20,879 nt of DNA from JAXLVB01 sp044228045 (GCA_044228045.1 JBGAVQ010000079.1:1-20879), one strand, 5' to 3'. Positions 7,656 through 15,458 are shown, counted from the first letter of the stretch. Made by a program: numbers and translations. Notes: generated by a model from the sequence alone, not told the origin.

Positions 7656-8286
7656 CCAACCCATGTTTCAAGGCAAATTTAATAAGCCCAAGTGAGTTTT
7701 TGACATTGAGTTTTTTGAATAAATTTTTACGGTGTGTTTCCACCGTATTGAGGCTAACAAACAGTTTATCAGCAATTTGACTACTGTTGTACTCTTGGGC
7801 TATTAGTTTGAGTACGTCAATCTCTCGGCTTGTGAGCGAGGTCAACACATCAGCAACTTCGTCGGCAGCTTCGGGCTGGCGGTAGAGCTCCCTTAGCACC
7901 GCATCACTTAGATAGCGTTCGCCAGCTGCTACGGTAAACAGGGCTTTTTCTAATTCATCTCGGCCTGCACTTTTGAGTACATAGCCTGCCACACCCGCCT
8001 GCAAAGCCTCTCGGATATGCAGCCCGTCTTCGGCCATGGTGAGCATGAGTACACGTACGTGTGGAAAACGCCGTCTAATGTGCAAAATCATCTCTACGCC
8101 GTTCATATACGGCATGTGTAGGTCTGACAAGACCAAATCAACAGAAAACTTTTCCAGAAATGTCAAGACCTGCTTTCCATCGGTGACATGCCCCACAACC
8201 TCTACACCCTCAAGGCTCGACAGCAACAGGCTGAGGCTATCTGCAAAAATTTTGTGGTCGTCGGCAAGTAAAACCTGAATAGGCAT
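7648..8286 (-). CDS. NarL/FixJ-family response regulator
   Basis: 212 aa, normal length. Receiver domain (1-120): acidic pair Asp9/Asp10, phospho-acceptor Asp55 in LSDLHMP, Thr83 and Lys105. Output domain (about 145-210) is a LuxR-type helix-turn-helix: LTSREIDVLKLIAQEYNSSQ, then SLNTVETHRKNLFKKLNV. It should bind DNA when phosphorylated and control transcription. The tail-to-tail HisKA_3 kinase (6469-7584) is of exactly the class that phosphorylates such regulators, so the two probably form a pair although divergent in transcription. No own promoter recognised in the 187 bases upstream. Confidence 0.94.
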   Translation of the reverse strand: MPIQVLLADDHKIFADSLSLLLSSLEGVEVVGHVTDGKQVLTFLEKFSVDLVLSDLHMPYMNGVEMILHIRRRFPHVRVLMLTMAEDGLHIREALQAGVAGYVLKSAGRDELEKALFTVAAGERYLSDAVLRELYRQPEAADEVADVLTSLTSREIDVLKLIAQEYNSSQIADKLFVSLNTVETHRKNLFKKLNVKNSLGLIKFALKHGLVE

Positions 8287-8473
8287 AGTAAAACATTGGT
8301 TTCCCGAAGTTTAGCAAAATCTTTGATAAAAGGAAACAGACAGCACAAAACTTATCAAACGGTTTTATATAAACCCATTACGCCCCATATTTGAGCAACT
8401 CGCATTAGGGAGGTTGGTATATTGAAAAGCATTTCTACAGCAGATGGTGGGTCTGAGTCTATTGTGTAGTTGC

Positions 8474-9223
8474 CTATTTAGGCATCCAATGTTTTGCCAG
8501 TGTCACCACATCCCGAATCTTGGCGGCATCGGCAAAGGCCAGTTCGTATTCAGGAATACCCGGCACTCCTCCCATCGAAAGGTTTGGATTTCGGAATTGC
8601 ATCAAACTGTCTCGAGCAGACTTACCAGTTAAATGTAAAGCATTTACTCCTGTGTGCATCAATTCTTGGGCATTTAGGGCGTTTACCCCACTCCCGGCCA
8701 TGATTTCAATACGCTTGTTGGCTTGCTGTACCAATTTGGTAATCAGACTTTTACCAGCAATAGCTTGGTTTTGTTGCCCCGAAGTAAGAATACGCACACA
8801 GCCAGCTTCGATAATTGTTTCTAATGCCTCCATTGGGTCAACAGTTACATCAAACGCCCGATGAAACGTAATGGGCAGTGGATAGGCCAAGTCAAATAAT
8901 CTTGCCATTTGCTCAGCATCTACTGTTCCATCTGCCCGTAGTACTCCCAATACCACACCATCTACATCGAGGCTTTTTGCAAGGCGAATGTCGTTTTTCA
9001 TAACTTCAAACTCATCTGTTGAGTACAAAAAGTCTCCTTCACGTGGGCGAATCATCACGTACAAATCAAGTGTTAGGTATTGGCGAGCCAGCTTAATAAG
9101 GCCAGCAGAGGGTGTGGTGCCACCTTCGTACCTACCCCCACAAAGCTCCACCCGGTCTGCATTGCAGGTTTGGGCTGTTTGACAGTCGGCTATTGAATAG
9201 CAGCATACTTCTACTTGTGGCAT
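8474..9223 (-). CDS. cutC: CutC family protein (copper homeostasis)
   Basis: 249 aa, the usual size for this TIM-barrel family. Conserved blocks seen: RVELCGG (24-30), MIRPREGDF (57-65), VLGVL (91-95), ITFHRAFD (118-125) and RILTSGQ (144-150). CutC is a cytoplasmic protein linked genetically to copper tolerance; direct copper binding and its enzymatic activity are uncertain, so the role is nominal. No other copper gene is in the window. A 6-bp inverted repeat (8471-8484, TGCCTA/TAGGCA) overlaps the stop codon but has no T-run. The start ATG lies next to an A/T-rich tract (9224-9265). Confidence 0.92.
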   Translation of the reverse strand: MPQVEVCCYSIADCQTAQTCNADRVELCGGRYEGGTTPSAGLIKLARQYLTLDLYVMIRPREGDFLYSTDEFEVMKNDIRLAKSLDVDGVVLGVLRADGTVDAEQMARLFDLAYPLPITFHRAFDVTVDPMEALETIIEAGCVRILTSGQQNQAIAGKSLITKLVQQANKRIEIMAGSGVNALNAQELMHTGVNALHLTGKSARDSLMQFRNPNLSMGGVPGIPEYELAFADAAKIRDVVTLAKHWMPK

Positions 9224-9307
9224 AAAAAAAAATGGTATAAAAAATTAAAAAAACAATACTTTTTTTTCTAAAAATTAGTTTATTACACACAGATTTCAAG
9301 CAGAGGG

Positions 9308-9338
9308 TGTGAAGATGAGTAAAAAACATTTACTTTTG
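9308..9338 (+). promoter_or_regulatory. Candidate promoter of the DUF2795 gene
   Basis: -7 TACTTTTG (9331-9338) matches TAnnTTTG fully. A weak -33, TGTG (9308-9311), lies 19 bases upstream. A transcript start near 9345 gives a leader of about 70 bases. Confidence 0.5.
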
Positions 9339-9346
9339 CACTCCCA

Positions 9347-9369
9347 AATTCAAAACCTCTGTTTGAATT
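9347..9369 (+). other. Leader hairpin upstream of the DUF2795 gene
   Basis: AATTCAAA (9347-9354) and TTTGAATT (9362-9369) form an 8-bp A/T-rich stem with a 7-base loop, right at the predicted 5' end of the mRNA. It may protect the transcript; function not shown. Confidence 0.4.
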
Positions 9370-9416
9370 GGTCATAACTTGTACAAAATCAGTAATTTAG
9401 AAAGGAGAAAAGGACT

Positions 9417-9638
9417 ATGTACTGGACGCTCGAATTAGCTTCTTATTTGGAAGATGCTCCATGGCCTGCCACAAAAGACGAACTCATTGACTATGCCATC
9501 CGTACGGGTGCTCCACTTGAAGTAGTCGAAAACCTACAAGAACTTGAAGACGATGGTCAGCCTTATGAGAGCATCGAGGAAATTTGGCCTGATTACCCAA
9601 CCAAAGATGACTTTTTCTTCAACGAAGACGAGTATTGA
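9417..9638 (+). CDS. DUF2795 family small acidic protein
   Basis: 73 aa, strongly acidic, starting MYWTLELASYLEDAPWPATK and ending DDFFFNEDEY. I recognise this as the short DUF2795 protein kept nearly unchanged in Bacteroidota; its function is unknown. DUF2795 is a helical domain. The start is backed by AAAGGAG (9401-9407) and AAGG (9410-9413), a stronger ribosome-binding region than any other gene here has, so high expression is likely. It is a single-gene unit with its own promoter (9308-9338) and intrinsic terminator (9671-9698). No signal peptide or membrane segment. Confidence 0.9.
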   Translation: MYWTLELASYLEDAPWPATKDELIDYAIRTGAPLEVVENLQELEDDGQPYESIEEIWPDYPTKDDFFFNEDEY

Positions 9639-9670
9639 TTGGGAGTTTGCCCACAAATTTCTAACACAAC

Positions 9671-9698
9671 GCCCCAGCTAATTAGTTGGGGCTTTTTT
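9671..9698 (+). terminator. Rho-independent terminator of the DUF2795 gene
   Basis: GCCCCAGCTA (9671-9680) pairs with TAGTTGGGGC (9683-9692), 10 bp with one G.T wobble and a 2-base loop, followed by six T (9693-9698). It lies 32 bases after the stop and just before the convergent glpD stop. Confidence 0.9.
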
Positions 9699-9703
9699 GT
9701 CAA

Positions 9704-11341
9704 CTACAACCCTGCTGATTTTCTAAAATGCTGGACTAATGCTACATACTGCGCCGTAGCTTGGGTGCTTTGGGCGGCAGTCCAGTCCAATACCTCTCCC
9801 ATCCATTTGGCTACTGTGGGTGCTGCATTTTCGGCAGCTTGCCAGTCAAGTAGTTCTAAACCTAAGCGTCTGGCTAATACGTCTCGCAAGGTACAAGCCA
9901 TTTCGGTTTGCACGGCATAGACTACCTCAGCCGCAATATATGAATATCCTTCTACCAAAACCTGCTGCAAATCAGCATTTTCCCTACCCAATTCAGCTAC
10001 TTTGAAGGCTTCGGCTCCATACTTTTGGCAAAGATGCTGACATATCTTTTCGGGCAAATGATAAGTAGCTTGCAAAATTTTCCACAACTCAGGCGAATAC
10101 CCTTCTGCTCCATAAAGTGCTTGCCTTTCGGTAGTACATTCTACTATTGGTTTACCCATTTGGCCATAAACGGCATCAATCGTGTCCATTGCCATGGCTC
10201 GGTAGGTAGTCCACTTACCACCCATGATGCTGATTAAGCCCGACTTTTCGTCAATTTCTACCTCATGGTCACGCACAAGTGCCTTGGTGTCGGCATCGGG
10301 GTTAGCCTGCAACAGAGGACGCAGGCCTCCAAAACCACTTTTTACCTGCGCTTTCGTTACGGGCTTTTCTAAATACCGATTCACGTATTCGAGCAGGTAA
10401 TCTACCTCTTCTGACAACAGAATAGGCTCTTTATCAGATAATTGATCTTCGGTATCGGTTGTTCCTACCAACAATTCACCCTGCCATGGTATAATAAAAA
10501 TAACCCGTCCGTCGTCAGTTTTGGGTACCAAAATAGCCGTATCGCTTTTTAATAGTTCGTTAGGTAACACAATGTGTACCCCCTTGCTCACTCGCATACG
10601 AGCAGGGGCTTGCGGATTAGCCATGAGGCGAAGATTATCCGAAAAAATCCCGGTAGCATTCACAAAAACAGTAGCCTTCACCTCAAACTCCTCACCTGTA
10701 AACACATCCTTTATTGTTGTAACAGCAATTTTACCGTTCTCATCATACCCAAAGCTCATAATTTCGGCATAATTGAGTGCTGTACAGCCCTTCTCCACAG
10801 CGGTTTTGACCAAGGCAAGGTTGTAGCGGGCATCGTCAAACTGTCCGTCGTAGTACAAAACAGCACTATGAAGGTCTTCGGTTTTAAGGGTTGGAATACG
10901 CTGCAAGGCTTCTTCTTTTGAAAGCCATTCACTCGACTCGAGGTTGTCGTCGCCTGCAATCCAGTCATACATTTTTAGGCCAGCACCATAATACAAGGTG
11001 TCAAAACCCTTAGAACTTGGCGTAAGCAAAGCCAAAGGATGCGATAAATGAGGTGCATTTTGGAGCATATAGGCTCGCTCATGAAGGCCCTTGCGCACCA
11101 TCTGAAACTGCTCCCAGTCTAACTTTTTAAACGCTTGCTCCAGATACCGCACACCTCCATGCACCAACTTGGTTGAGCGGCTCGATGTAGCCGAGGCGAA
11201 ATCGTTTTTTTCGATAAGTGCTACTGATAACCCCCGAAGGGCGGCATCAAGCGCACAGCCTGCTCCAGTGGCACCGCCACCAATGATGCAAAGGTCAAAT
11301 TGTTGTGTATGAAGTTGCGATAAGGCTTGTTGACGAAGCAT
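9704..11341 (-). CDS. glpD: FAD-dependent glycerol-3-phosphate dehydrogenase
   Basis: 545 aa, typical length. It oxidises sn-glycerol 3-phosphate to dihydroxyacetone phosphate and passes electrons to the quinone pool, as a peripheral membrane enzyme. N-terminal Rossmann FAD site FDLCIIGGGATGAG (glycines at 21-28), the GlpD signature SSRSTKLVHGGVRYLEQA (53-70) and the second signature IMGGKWTTYRAMAMD (372-386) are all present. The C-terminal DAO_C region covers roughly 390-520. No signal peptide. No glpK or glpF lies in the window, so it is a lone gene; its stop is 5 bases beyond the terminator of the DUF2795 gene. The 226-bp region to the divergent AlbA_2 gene should hold its promoter; the nearest match, TAATTTG on the minus strand near 11466, is one base short of consensus. 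Confidence 0.95.
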   Translation of the reverse strand: MLRQQALSQLHTQQFDLCIIGGGATGAGCALDAALRGLSVALIEKNDFASATSSRSTKLVHGGVRYLEQAFKKLDWEQFQMVRKGLHERAYMLQNAPHLSHPLALLTPSSKGFDTLYYGAGLKMYDWIAGDDNLESSEWLSKEEALQRIPTLKTEDLHSAVLYYDGQFDDARYNLALVKTAVEKGCTALNYAEIMSFGYDENGKIAVTTIKDVFTGEEFEVKATVFVNATGIFSDNLRLMANPQAPARMRVSKGVHIVLPNELLKSDTAILVPKTDDGRVIFIIPWQGELLVGTTDTEDQLSDKEPILLSEEVDYLLEYVNRYLEKPVTKAQVKSGFGGLRPLLQANPDADTKALVRDHEVEIDEKSGLISIMGGKWTTYRAMAMDTIDAVYGQMGKPIVECTTERQALYGAEGYSPELWKILQATYHLPEKICQHLCQKYGAEAFKVAELGRENADLQQVLVEGYSYIAAEVVYAVQTEMACTLRDVLARRLGLELLDWQAAENAAPTVAKWMGEVLDWTAAQSTQATAQYVALVQHFRKSAGL

Positions 11342-11537
11342 TTTATTTAATGGTAAACGTTGTGTATTTGCTCATAAGGCTTACAAAATGCCCCCAATGA
11401 TTGCAGGGTTGCCTGAACCTTATGGTGCGTAAAAATAAAAAAACTAAAAATAGTACTGTCCGACACAAATTACGCATAATATCGGGGGTTGTTGAAATAT
11501 TTTTGATGAATTTATGGTTATCACGTAAGAGAATTTT

Positions 11538-11545
11538 TATCTTTG
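11538..11545 (+). promoter_or_regulatory. -7 promoter element of the AlbA_2 gene
   Basis: TATCTTTG is a full match to TAnnTTTG. The expected start near 11552 leaves a leader of about 15 bases. No clear -33 (only TATG/TGGT-like sequence at the right spacing). Confidence 0.5.
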
Positions 11546-11567
11546 ACAAACCTGCTCACTTACAGCG

Positions 11568-12272
11568 ATGAAAGACGGTTTGGTAGGAATGGTGGAAAAA
11601 ACTGCCACACGAAGCGTTCGGTCGGGGATGGACCTCAAAGCCCTCAAAGAATTAGTACGAAGAGGCGAAAGTGAGAGTTTGGAGTTTAAACTCAAAGCCA
11701 ATCATCCTGAAAAAATTATTCGGGAAGTAGTGGCCTTTGCCAATAGCAATGGCGGCATTTTGCTCGTTGGCGTAAGCGACGACAAGAGTATTCCGGGGTT
11801 GAAATTTGTGGACGAGGAAGAATACATCCTTGTGAGGGCTATTGACAAATTCTGCACACCCAAAATCAACTATCGCTTGGAGCGTATTTCGGTGTCAAAC
11901 GACAGAGAAGTGTTGGTATTTCGTATTCCGAAAAGCATTGAGAAGCCTCATTATGTGCTAACTGACCCCGATAGCGAGCAGAAAAAAGCCTATATCCGCC
12001 TTCAAGACAAGTCTATTCAAGCCAGCAAAGAAGTTCGCCAGATTTTGAAGTGGAAAGACAAAGCCCAAAACGTGCAGTTTCGTTATGGGCGCAAAGAAGA
12101 AGTACTGATGAAGTACCTCGGCGAAAATCAGACCATTACGGTTGCTATATTAGCCCAAATAGCAAAAATTCCACTTTGGTTAGCGTCCAAAACCCTTATT
12201 ACCTTGGTATTGGCCAATGTACTTTTGCTGATTCCAGACGAAATCGAAGATAAATATCGTATGCTACTCTAA
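11568..12272 (+). CDS. AlbA_2 (Schlafen-like) domain protein, putative nucleic-acid binding
   Basis: 234 aa. Residues about 30-150 match the AlbA_2/divergent AAA_4 domain: RGESESLEFKLKA, then IIREVVAFANSNGGILLVGVSD, the usual glycine-rich core, and a later KAYIRLQDKS strand. Residues about 180-234 look like a winged helix (ENQTITVAILAQIAKIP). Family members are called ATP-dependent or transcriptional regulators on thin evidence, and some are in anti-phage Schlafen proteins, but this small stand-alone form has no assigned job. ATG 11568 is favoured by the promoter element 15 bases upstream; ATG 11628 also exists. It is convergent with the Ohr gene, the stops separated by one base. Confidence 0.82.
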   Translation: MKDGLVGMVEKTATRSVRSGMDLKALKELVRRGESESLEFKLKANHPEKIIREVVAFANSNGGILLVGVSDDKSIPGLKFVDEEEYILVRAIDKFCTPKINYRLERISVSNDREVLVFRIPKSIEKPHYVLTDPDSEQKKAYIRLQDKSIQASKEVRQILKWKDKAQNVQFRYGRKEEVLMKYLGENQTITVAILAQIAKIPLWLASKTLITLVLANVLLLIPDEIEDKYRMLL

Positions 12273-12273
12273 A

Positions 12274-12693
12274 TCAGACCTTTACAACAAGAGACACCTC
12301 AACATTCCCTTTAACAGCCTTTGAGTAAGGGCATACATTATGTGTAGTTTGAGCCAGTTTTTGAGCTCTTTCTTCATCCATACCAGGCATATTTACTACT
12401 AAATCAACCGACAAAAAAAGGCCGCCTGTATCGCCTACATTAAACGAAACATTGCAATCTGTTGAGGTTGCCTCGGGTAGGGTAATACCCTGCTTGGCCG
12501 CTACAAAAATTAACGCACCCCCATAACAAGCCGAATAGGCCGCTGCAAAAAGTTGCTCGGGGTTAGTAGCACCACCTTTGCCACCCATCTCAACTGGTTT
12601 TTCGGTTTTTGCATCCAAAATTCCGTCTGATGAGACCACTTGACCTTCTCGACCATTTGTATTTTTAACGCTTGCAGTGTATAGTTTAGGCAT
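12274..12693 (-). CDS. ohr: Ohr/OsmC family organic hydroperoxide reductase
   Basis: 139 aa from MPKLYTASV, the standard Ohr start; a TTG-type extension of 24 codons upstream shows no family similarity. Ohr reduces organic hydroperoxides with a cysteine pair, here Cys56 (YSACYGGAL) and Cys121 (NVCPYSKAV), with Glu47 (NPEQLFAA) and Arg15 in the expected places. The usual partner, a lipoylated electron donor, is not nearby, and no ohrR is adjacent: the MarR gene at 14985 lies 2.3 kb away and is not adjacent. Cytosolic. Convergent with the AlbA_2 gene. Confidence 0.92.
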   Translation of the reverse strand: MPKLYTASVKNTNGREGQVVSSDGILDAKTEKPVEMGGKGGATNPEQLFAAAYSACYGGALIFVAAKQGITLPEATSTDCNVSFNVGDTGGLFLSVDLVVNMPGMDEERAQKLAQTTHNVCPYSKAVKGNVEVSLVVKV

Positions 12694-12935
12694 GATATGA
12701 AGTTGATAAACAGTTATGTGATAGCTAACCAGATTAGGGTAACAAATGTTGCGAGAATCCTCCAATTTTTATGCACGTTGGGCTTACTTTTCAGCTGTTT
12801 TAGCCAACAATTTTGTCATCGCCAAAAACTACGCCTTGGTCTAATTATTGCAAAGATTAAACGATTATCATTTTTAAAGGTCTATCTATTTACTAATTTT
12901 AAATTCACTCTGTATAACCTTCAAATAGTACCGCT

Positions 12936-14018
12936 GTGGCAAGTAAAATTCGTAGCTTCGTTCTGTCAAAACCAGTGCAAGTTGTTTTGCACGTCATGTT
13001 TTGGGTATTTTTTGTGTCGTTACCCTTTCTGTTGAGGCAGCCCGATAACCCCGACCCCCAAGTTAAGCTCCCACCTTTGCCCGACGAGTACATTGTGTTA
13101 CTTTATGTATTGGACATTCCCATTTTTTATCTCAACACCTACCTACTTATCCCTAAAGTGCTCAAAAACAAGGGTGTATGGATTTATATTTTGTCAGTAA
13201 TCGGGGTAATTGCAGTCTTGTTGGCTATTAACCTTGCTATGCGAAATATCTTATTAGCACCTATGGGATATAGTGTTAGAGTTACCATTTACACGCTTTT
13301 TCCTATTATTTTTCTATATGCTGTTAGCACAAGCTACCGGGTTATTACCGACTACATACAGGCTCATCAGCGCACCAAAGAGCTTGAAAATGAGAAACTC
13401 AAATCTGAACTTTCGTTTTTACGCTCGCAGATTAGCCCGCATTTTATGTTTAATGTGCTTAATAGCTTAGTATCATTGGCTCGCAAAAAATCAGACCTCA
13501 TGGAACCTATGATTATTAGGCTCTCAGATCTAATGCGCTATATGCTCTATGAGTCAGATGAAACAAAAGTATCGCTCGAAAAAGAAATTAGATACCTACA
13601 AAGTTATATGGACTTGCAAAAGTTAAGATTTGGTGACTCGGTGACTACCTCGTTTCGGGTAGAAGAACCCATATCGCACCAAACCATTGAACCCATGCTA
13701 TTGATCCCTTTTGTAGAAAATGCCTTTAAACACGGCACAGGCATGATTGCCAATCCGGTAATAAATGTTCATCTGGAAACCAATGCCGACGATTTTATTT
13801 TTAGGGTTTCTAACAAAATAAATACGCAGTTTCGAGAAATCAAAGACAAGAGTTCGGGTATTGGCTTGGCCAACGTGCAGCGTCGCCTGAGCCTTTTGTA
13901 CCCTGATTCTCACCAACTTACAACCATCAACACGGATGGATGGTTTACGATTGAACTAAAGCTACGGTTCAAACAGGCTCCTATTGAACTGGCTGCTGAA
14001 CTGAAACGAGTAGCTTAA
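12936..14018 (+). CDS. LytS-type membrane sensor histidine kinase
   Basis: 360 aa from GTG 12936; no in-frame ATG lies upstream and the N-terminus (LHVMFWVFF) sits where the family begins. About four membrane helices (residues 14-33, 49-71, 80-103, 112-132) precede a short coil and the His_kinase (PF06580) block LRSQISPHFMFNVLNSL with phospho-acceptor His169. The ATPase part has PFVENAFKHG as N box and GIGLANVQRRL as glycine box. No periplasmic sensor domain. It should phosphorylate the LytTR regulator 87 bases downstream, and both probably share a transcript. A TAATTTTA -7-like element lies at 12894-12901. Typical roles in this class are envelope, polysaccharide or competence control; the real signal is unknown. 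Confidence 0.93.
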   Translation: MASKIRSFVLSKPVQVVLHVMFWVFFVSLPFLLRQPDNPDPQVKLPPLPDEYIVLLYVLDIPIFYLNTYLLIPKVLKNKGVWIYILSVIGVIAVLLAINLAMRNILLAPMGYSVRVTIYTLFPIIFLYAVSTSYRVITDYIQAHQRTKELENEKLKSELSFLRSQISPHFMFNVLNSLVSLARKKSDLMEPMIIRLSDLMRYMLYESDETKVSLEKEIRYLQSYMDLQKLRFGDSVTTSFRVEEPISHQTIEPMLLIPFVENAFKHGTGMIANPVINVHLETNADDFIFRVSNKINTQFREIKDKSSGIGLANVQRRLSLLYPDSHQLTTINTDGWFTIELKLRFKQAPIELAAELKRVA

Positions 14019-14047
14019 CGTTGGCTTATTGATGATCAAATATATCA

Positions 14048-14063
14048 CAACAATTTATTGTTG
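14048..14063. promoter_or_regulatory. Palindrome between the kinase and LytTR regulator
   Basis: CAACAAT (14048-14054) and ATTGTTG (14057-14063) are exact reverse complements separated by TT. It lies 43 bases before the regulator start, and the right half includes TATTGTTG (14056-14063), one mismatch from TAnnTTTG. It could be a regulator site or a weak internal promoter. Confidence 0.35.
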
Positions 14064-14105
14064 CCACGGACGGGTTTCGATGTTGCCCTCTAACAATGTA
14101 CTGCT

Positions 14106-14828
14106 ATGATTAAATGTATTGCTGTAGACGACGAGCCTCTTGCCCTCGACTTGCTCGAAGACAACATCAGGCAAGTGCCTTTTTTGCAACTTGTAAAAAC
14201 CTGCCGCAATGCGTTTGAGGCCATTGAAGTACTACAAACCGAGCAGATTGACTTGGTGTTTCTGGATATTCAGATGCCTGGCCTAACGGGTACGCAGTTT
14301 GTACACAGCCTGCCTGAGCAAAACAAACCACTCGTTATTTTTATTACGGCATATGAAGAATACGCCGTAGAGGGTTTTAACCTCGACGTAGTGGACTACC
14401 TGCTCAAACCAGTGTCGTTTGATCGTTTCTTGAAAGCTGTCAACAAAGTCAACGAGTTTTTGAAGTTTCGCCAGCCAGGAGTGCAGCCTACTCTAACAAA
14501 CAACGAGTATCTTTTTGTGAATGCCGACTACTCACTTGTGAAAGTACGCTTGCCCGAAATTACCTACGTTGAAGGACTCAAAGACTACGTGAAGATTCAT
14601 CTTACTACTGCCACTCGTCCGGTTATTACTCGCCTAACCATGAAGGCAATGGAAGAAACCTTGCCTTCTGACCAATTTATACGTGTGCACAAATCATTCA
14701 TTGTGTCGTTAGACAAAGTAGAGTCTATTCGCAATCTTAAAATCAAGATTGGTAATGCACAAATCCCGGTTTCTGAGCATTACTCTGAGGCTTTTTTCAA
14801 GCTGATTGACGCTAACAGGATGGAGTAA
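14106..14828 (+). CDS. LytTR-family response regulator
   Basis: 240 aa, normal length. Receiver: acidic Asp8/Asp9, phospho-acceptor Asp54 in VFLDIQMPG, Thr81 and Lys101 in YLLKPVSF. Output (about 140-240) is a LytTR beta-strand DNA-binding domain, with EYLFVNADYSLVKV, ITYVEGLKDYVKIHL, RVHKSFIVSLDKVE and IPVSEHY as its usual blocks. It follows the LytS-type kinase at 12936 on the same strand and should be its partner. LytTR proteins bind pairs of imperfect direct repeats; none was recognised with certainty here. Confidence 0.95.
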   Translation: MIKCIAVDDEPLALDLLEDNIRQVPFLQLVKTCRNAFEAIEVLQTEQIDLVFLDIQMPGLTGTQFVHSLPEQNKPLVIFITAYEEYAVEGFNLDVVDYLLKPVSFDRFLKAVNKVNEFLKFRQPGVQPTLTNNEYLFVNADYSLVKVRLPEITYVEGLKDYVKIHLTTATRPVITRLTMKAMEETLPSDQFIRVHKSFIVSLDKVESIRNLKIKIGNAQIPVSEHYSEAFFKLIDANRME

Positions 14829-14889
14829 TTCGCTCAAAATCAGCCATTTACTACAATTACTACTTGTCACTGCTGACTTTCGGCTTTTA

Positions 14890-14903
14890 TTATGCTTGCA
14901 TAA
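14890..14903. promoter_or_regulatory. marR operator, site 1 (overlaps -33)
   Basis: TTATGC-TT-GCATAA is a perfect palindrome with 6-bp arms. It covers the -33 element CTTG (14895-14898) of the marR promoter. The same motif recurs at 14927-14941. MarR dimers bind palindromes of this size. Confidence 0.6.
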
Positions 14904-14926
14904 CAAATTGCTTTGGTGTACTTTTG
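14895..14926 (+). promoter_or_regulatory. marR promoter
   Basis: -33 CTTG (14895-14898; 3 of 4 to TTTG), a 20-base spacer, and -7 TACTTTTG (14919-14926), a full TAnnTTTG match. The expected start near 14932 gives a leader of about 50 bases to ATG 14985. Confidence 0.6.
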
Positions 14927-14941
14927 TTATGCTTTGCATAA
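14927..14941. promoter_or_regulatory. marR operator, site 2 (at the transcription start)
   Basis: TTATGC-TTT-GCATAA, perfect 6-bp arms with a 3-base centre, beginning immediately after the -7 element. A protein here would block promoter opening or clearance. Same motif as site 1, with a spacer one base longer. Confidence 0.6.
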
Positions 14942-14984
14942 TTTTTAACCACCTTCAGAACGTTTGTTCTATCAAAACACCCGT

Positions 14985-15452
14985 ATGAAAGCCGATAAGA
15001 CCGTTGATTTCCATATAAAAACGGGCTGGCACGCCATCAGCCGAATGTACAACGCCTACGCTGCTCAGTTTGATATGACGATGGCTATTGGGTATGTACT
15101 GCTCAACATTGATAAAAATGGCACTCCTGCCACCAAAATAGCTCCTGCCTTGGGTTTGGAGCCTCGTTCGCTTACTCGTATGCTCAAAGCCTTAGAAGAA
15201 AAGGGCTGGATTAGGCGAATTGCCGACGACAACGACAAGCGCATTGTGAATGTGTTTTTGACCGATGAAGGCAAGCGCAAAAGAGACCTTGCTCGCCGAG
15301 GGGTACTTGATTTTAATAACAACGTATATGGTCAAGTCAATGAGGAAAAATTAGCCGTGTTTTTTGAAGTAATGCAAACCATCAGCAAGGTGGTAGAGCA
15401 AGAAACAAATGCCACCAAAATGAGTCAAAATCTTGCACAAGTAGAATGGTAA
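14985..15452 (+). CDS. MarR family transcriptional regulator
   Basis: 155 aa from ATG 14985; a TTG 7 codons upstream keeps the frame open but has no support. Winged helix-turn-helix as in MarR: helix TPATKIAPALGLE, recognition helix PRSLTRMLKALEEKG (60-74), wing IRRIADDNDKRIVNVFLT (77-94), with flanking dimerisation helices. Such proteins repress their own operon and release DNA on binding small phenolic or lipid ligands or on oxidation; this one has no cysteine, so thiol oxidation sensing is unlikely. It is followed after 6 bases by the DUF2721 membrane protein, a likely operon partner. Two palindromes overlap its promoter, so autoregulation is expected. Confidence 0.92.
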   Translation: MKADKTVDFHIKTGWHAISRMYNAYAAQFDMTMAIGYVLLNIDKNGTPATKIAPALGLEPRSLTRMLKALEEKGWIRRIADDNDKRIVNVFLTDEGKRKRDLARRGVLDFNNNVYGQVNEEKLAVFFEVMQTISKVVEQETNATKMSQNLAQVEW

Positions 15453-15458
15453 TTACTT

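Noticed and set aside
7463..7780. Plus-strand ORF over the end of the second kinase and into the regulator
   Set aside because: It overlaps two well-supported genes and translates the CACTC/CATTC microrepeat into a Ser/Thr/Phe-rich string with no family pattern.
11343..11549. 68-codon minus-strand ORF upstream of glpD
   Set aside because: No recognisable family, lies in the A/T-rich divergent promoter region, and has low-quality composition.
1..12272. Anti-phage defence island (caspase, Uma2, AlbA_2/Schlafen-like proteins)
   Set aside because: The caspases carry export signals, the Uma2 and AlbA_2 genes are 5 kb apart among housekeeping genes, and no effector/sensor operon, integrase or other defence gene is present. 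The sequence does not support the claim.
12274..12765. Longer 163-aa version of the Ohr protein
   Set aside because: The extra 24 residues have no family similarity and MPKLYTASV is the normal Ohr start.
12697..13035. 112-codon plus-strand ORF between ohr and the LytS kinase
   Set aside because: It ends inside the kinase gene in another frame and reads as A/T-rich non-coding sequence without motifs.
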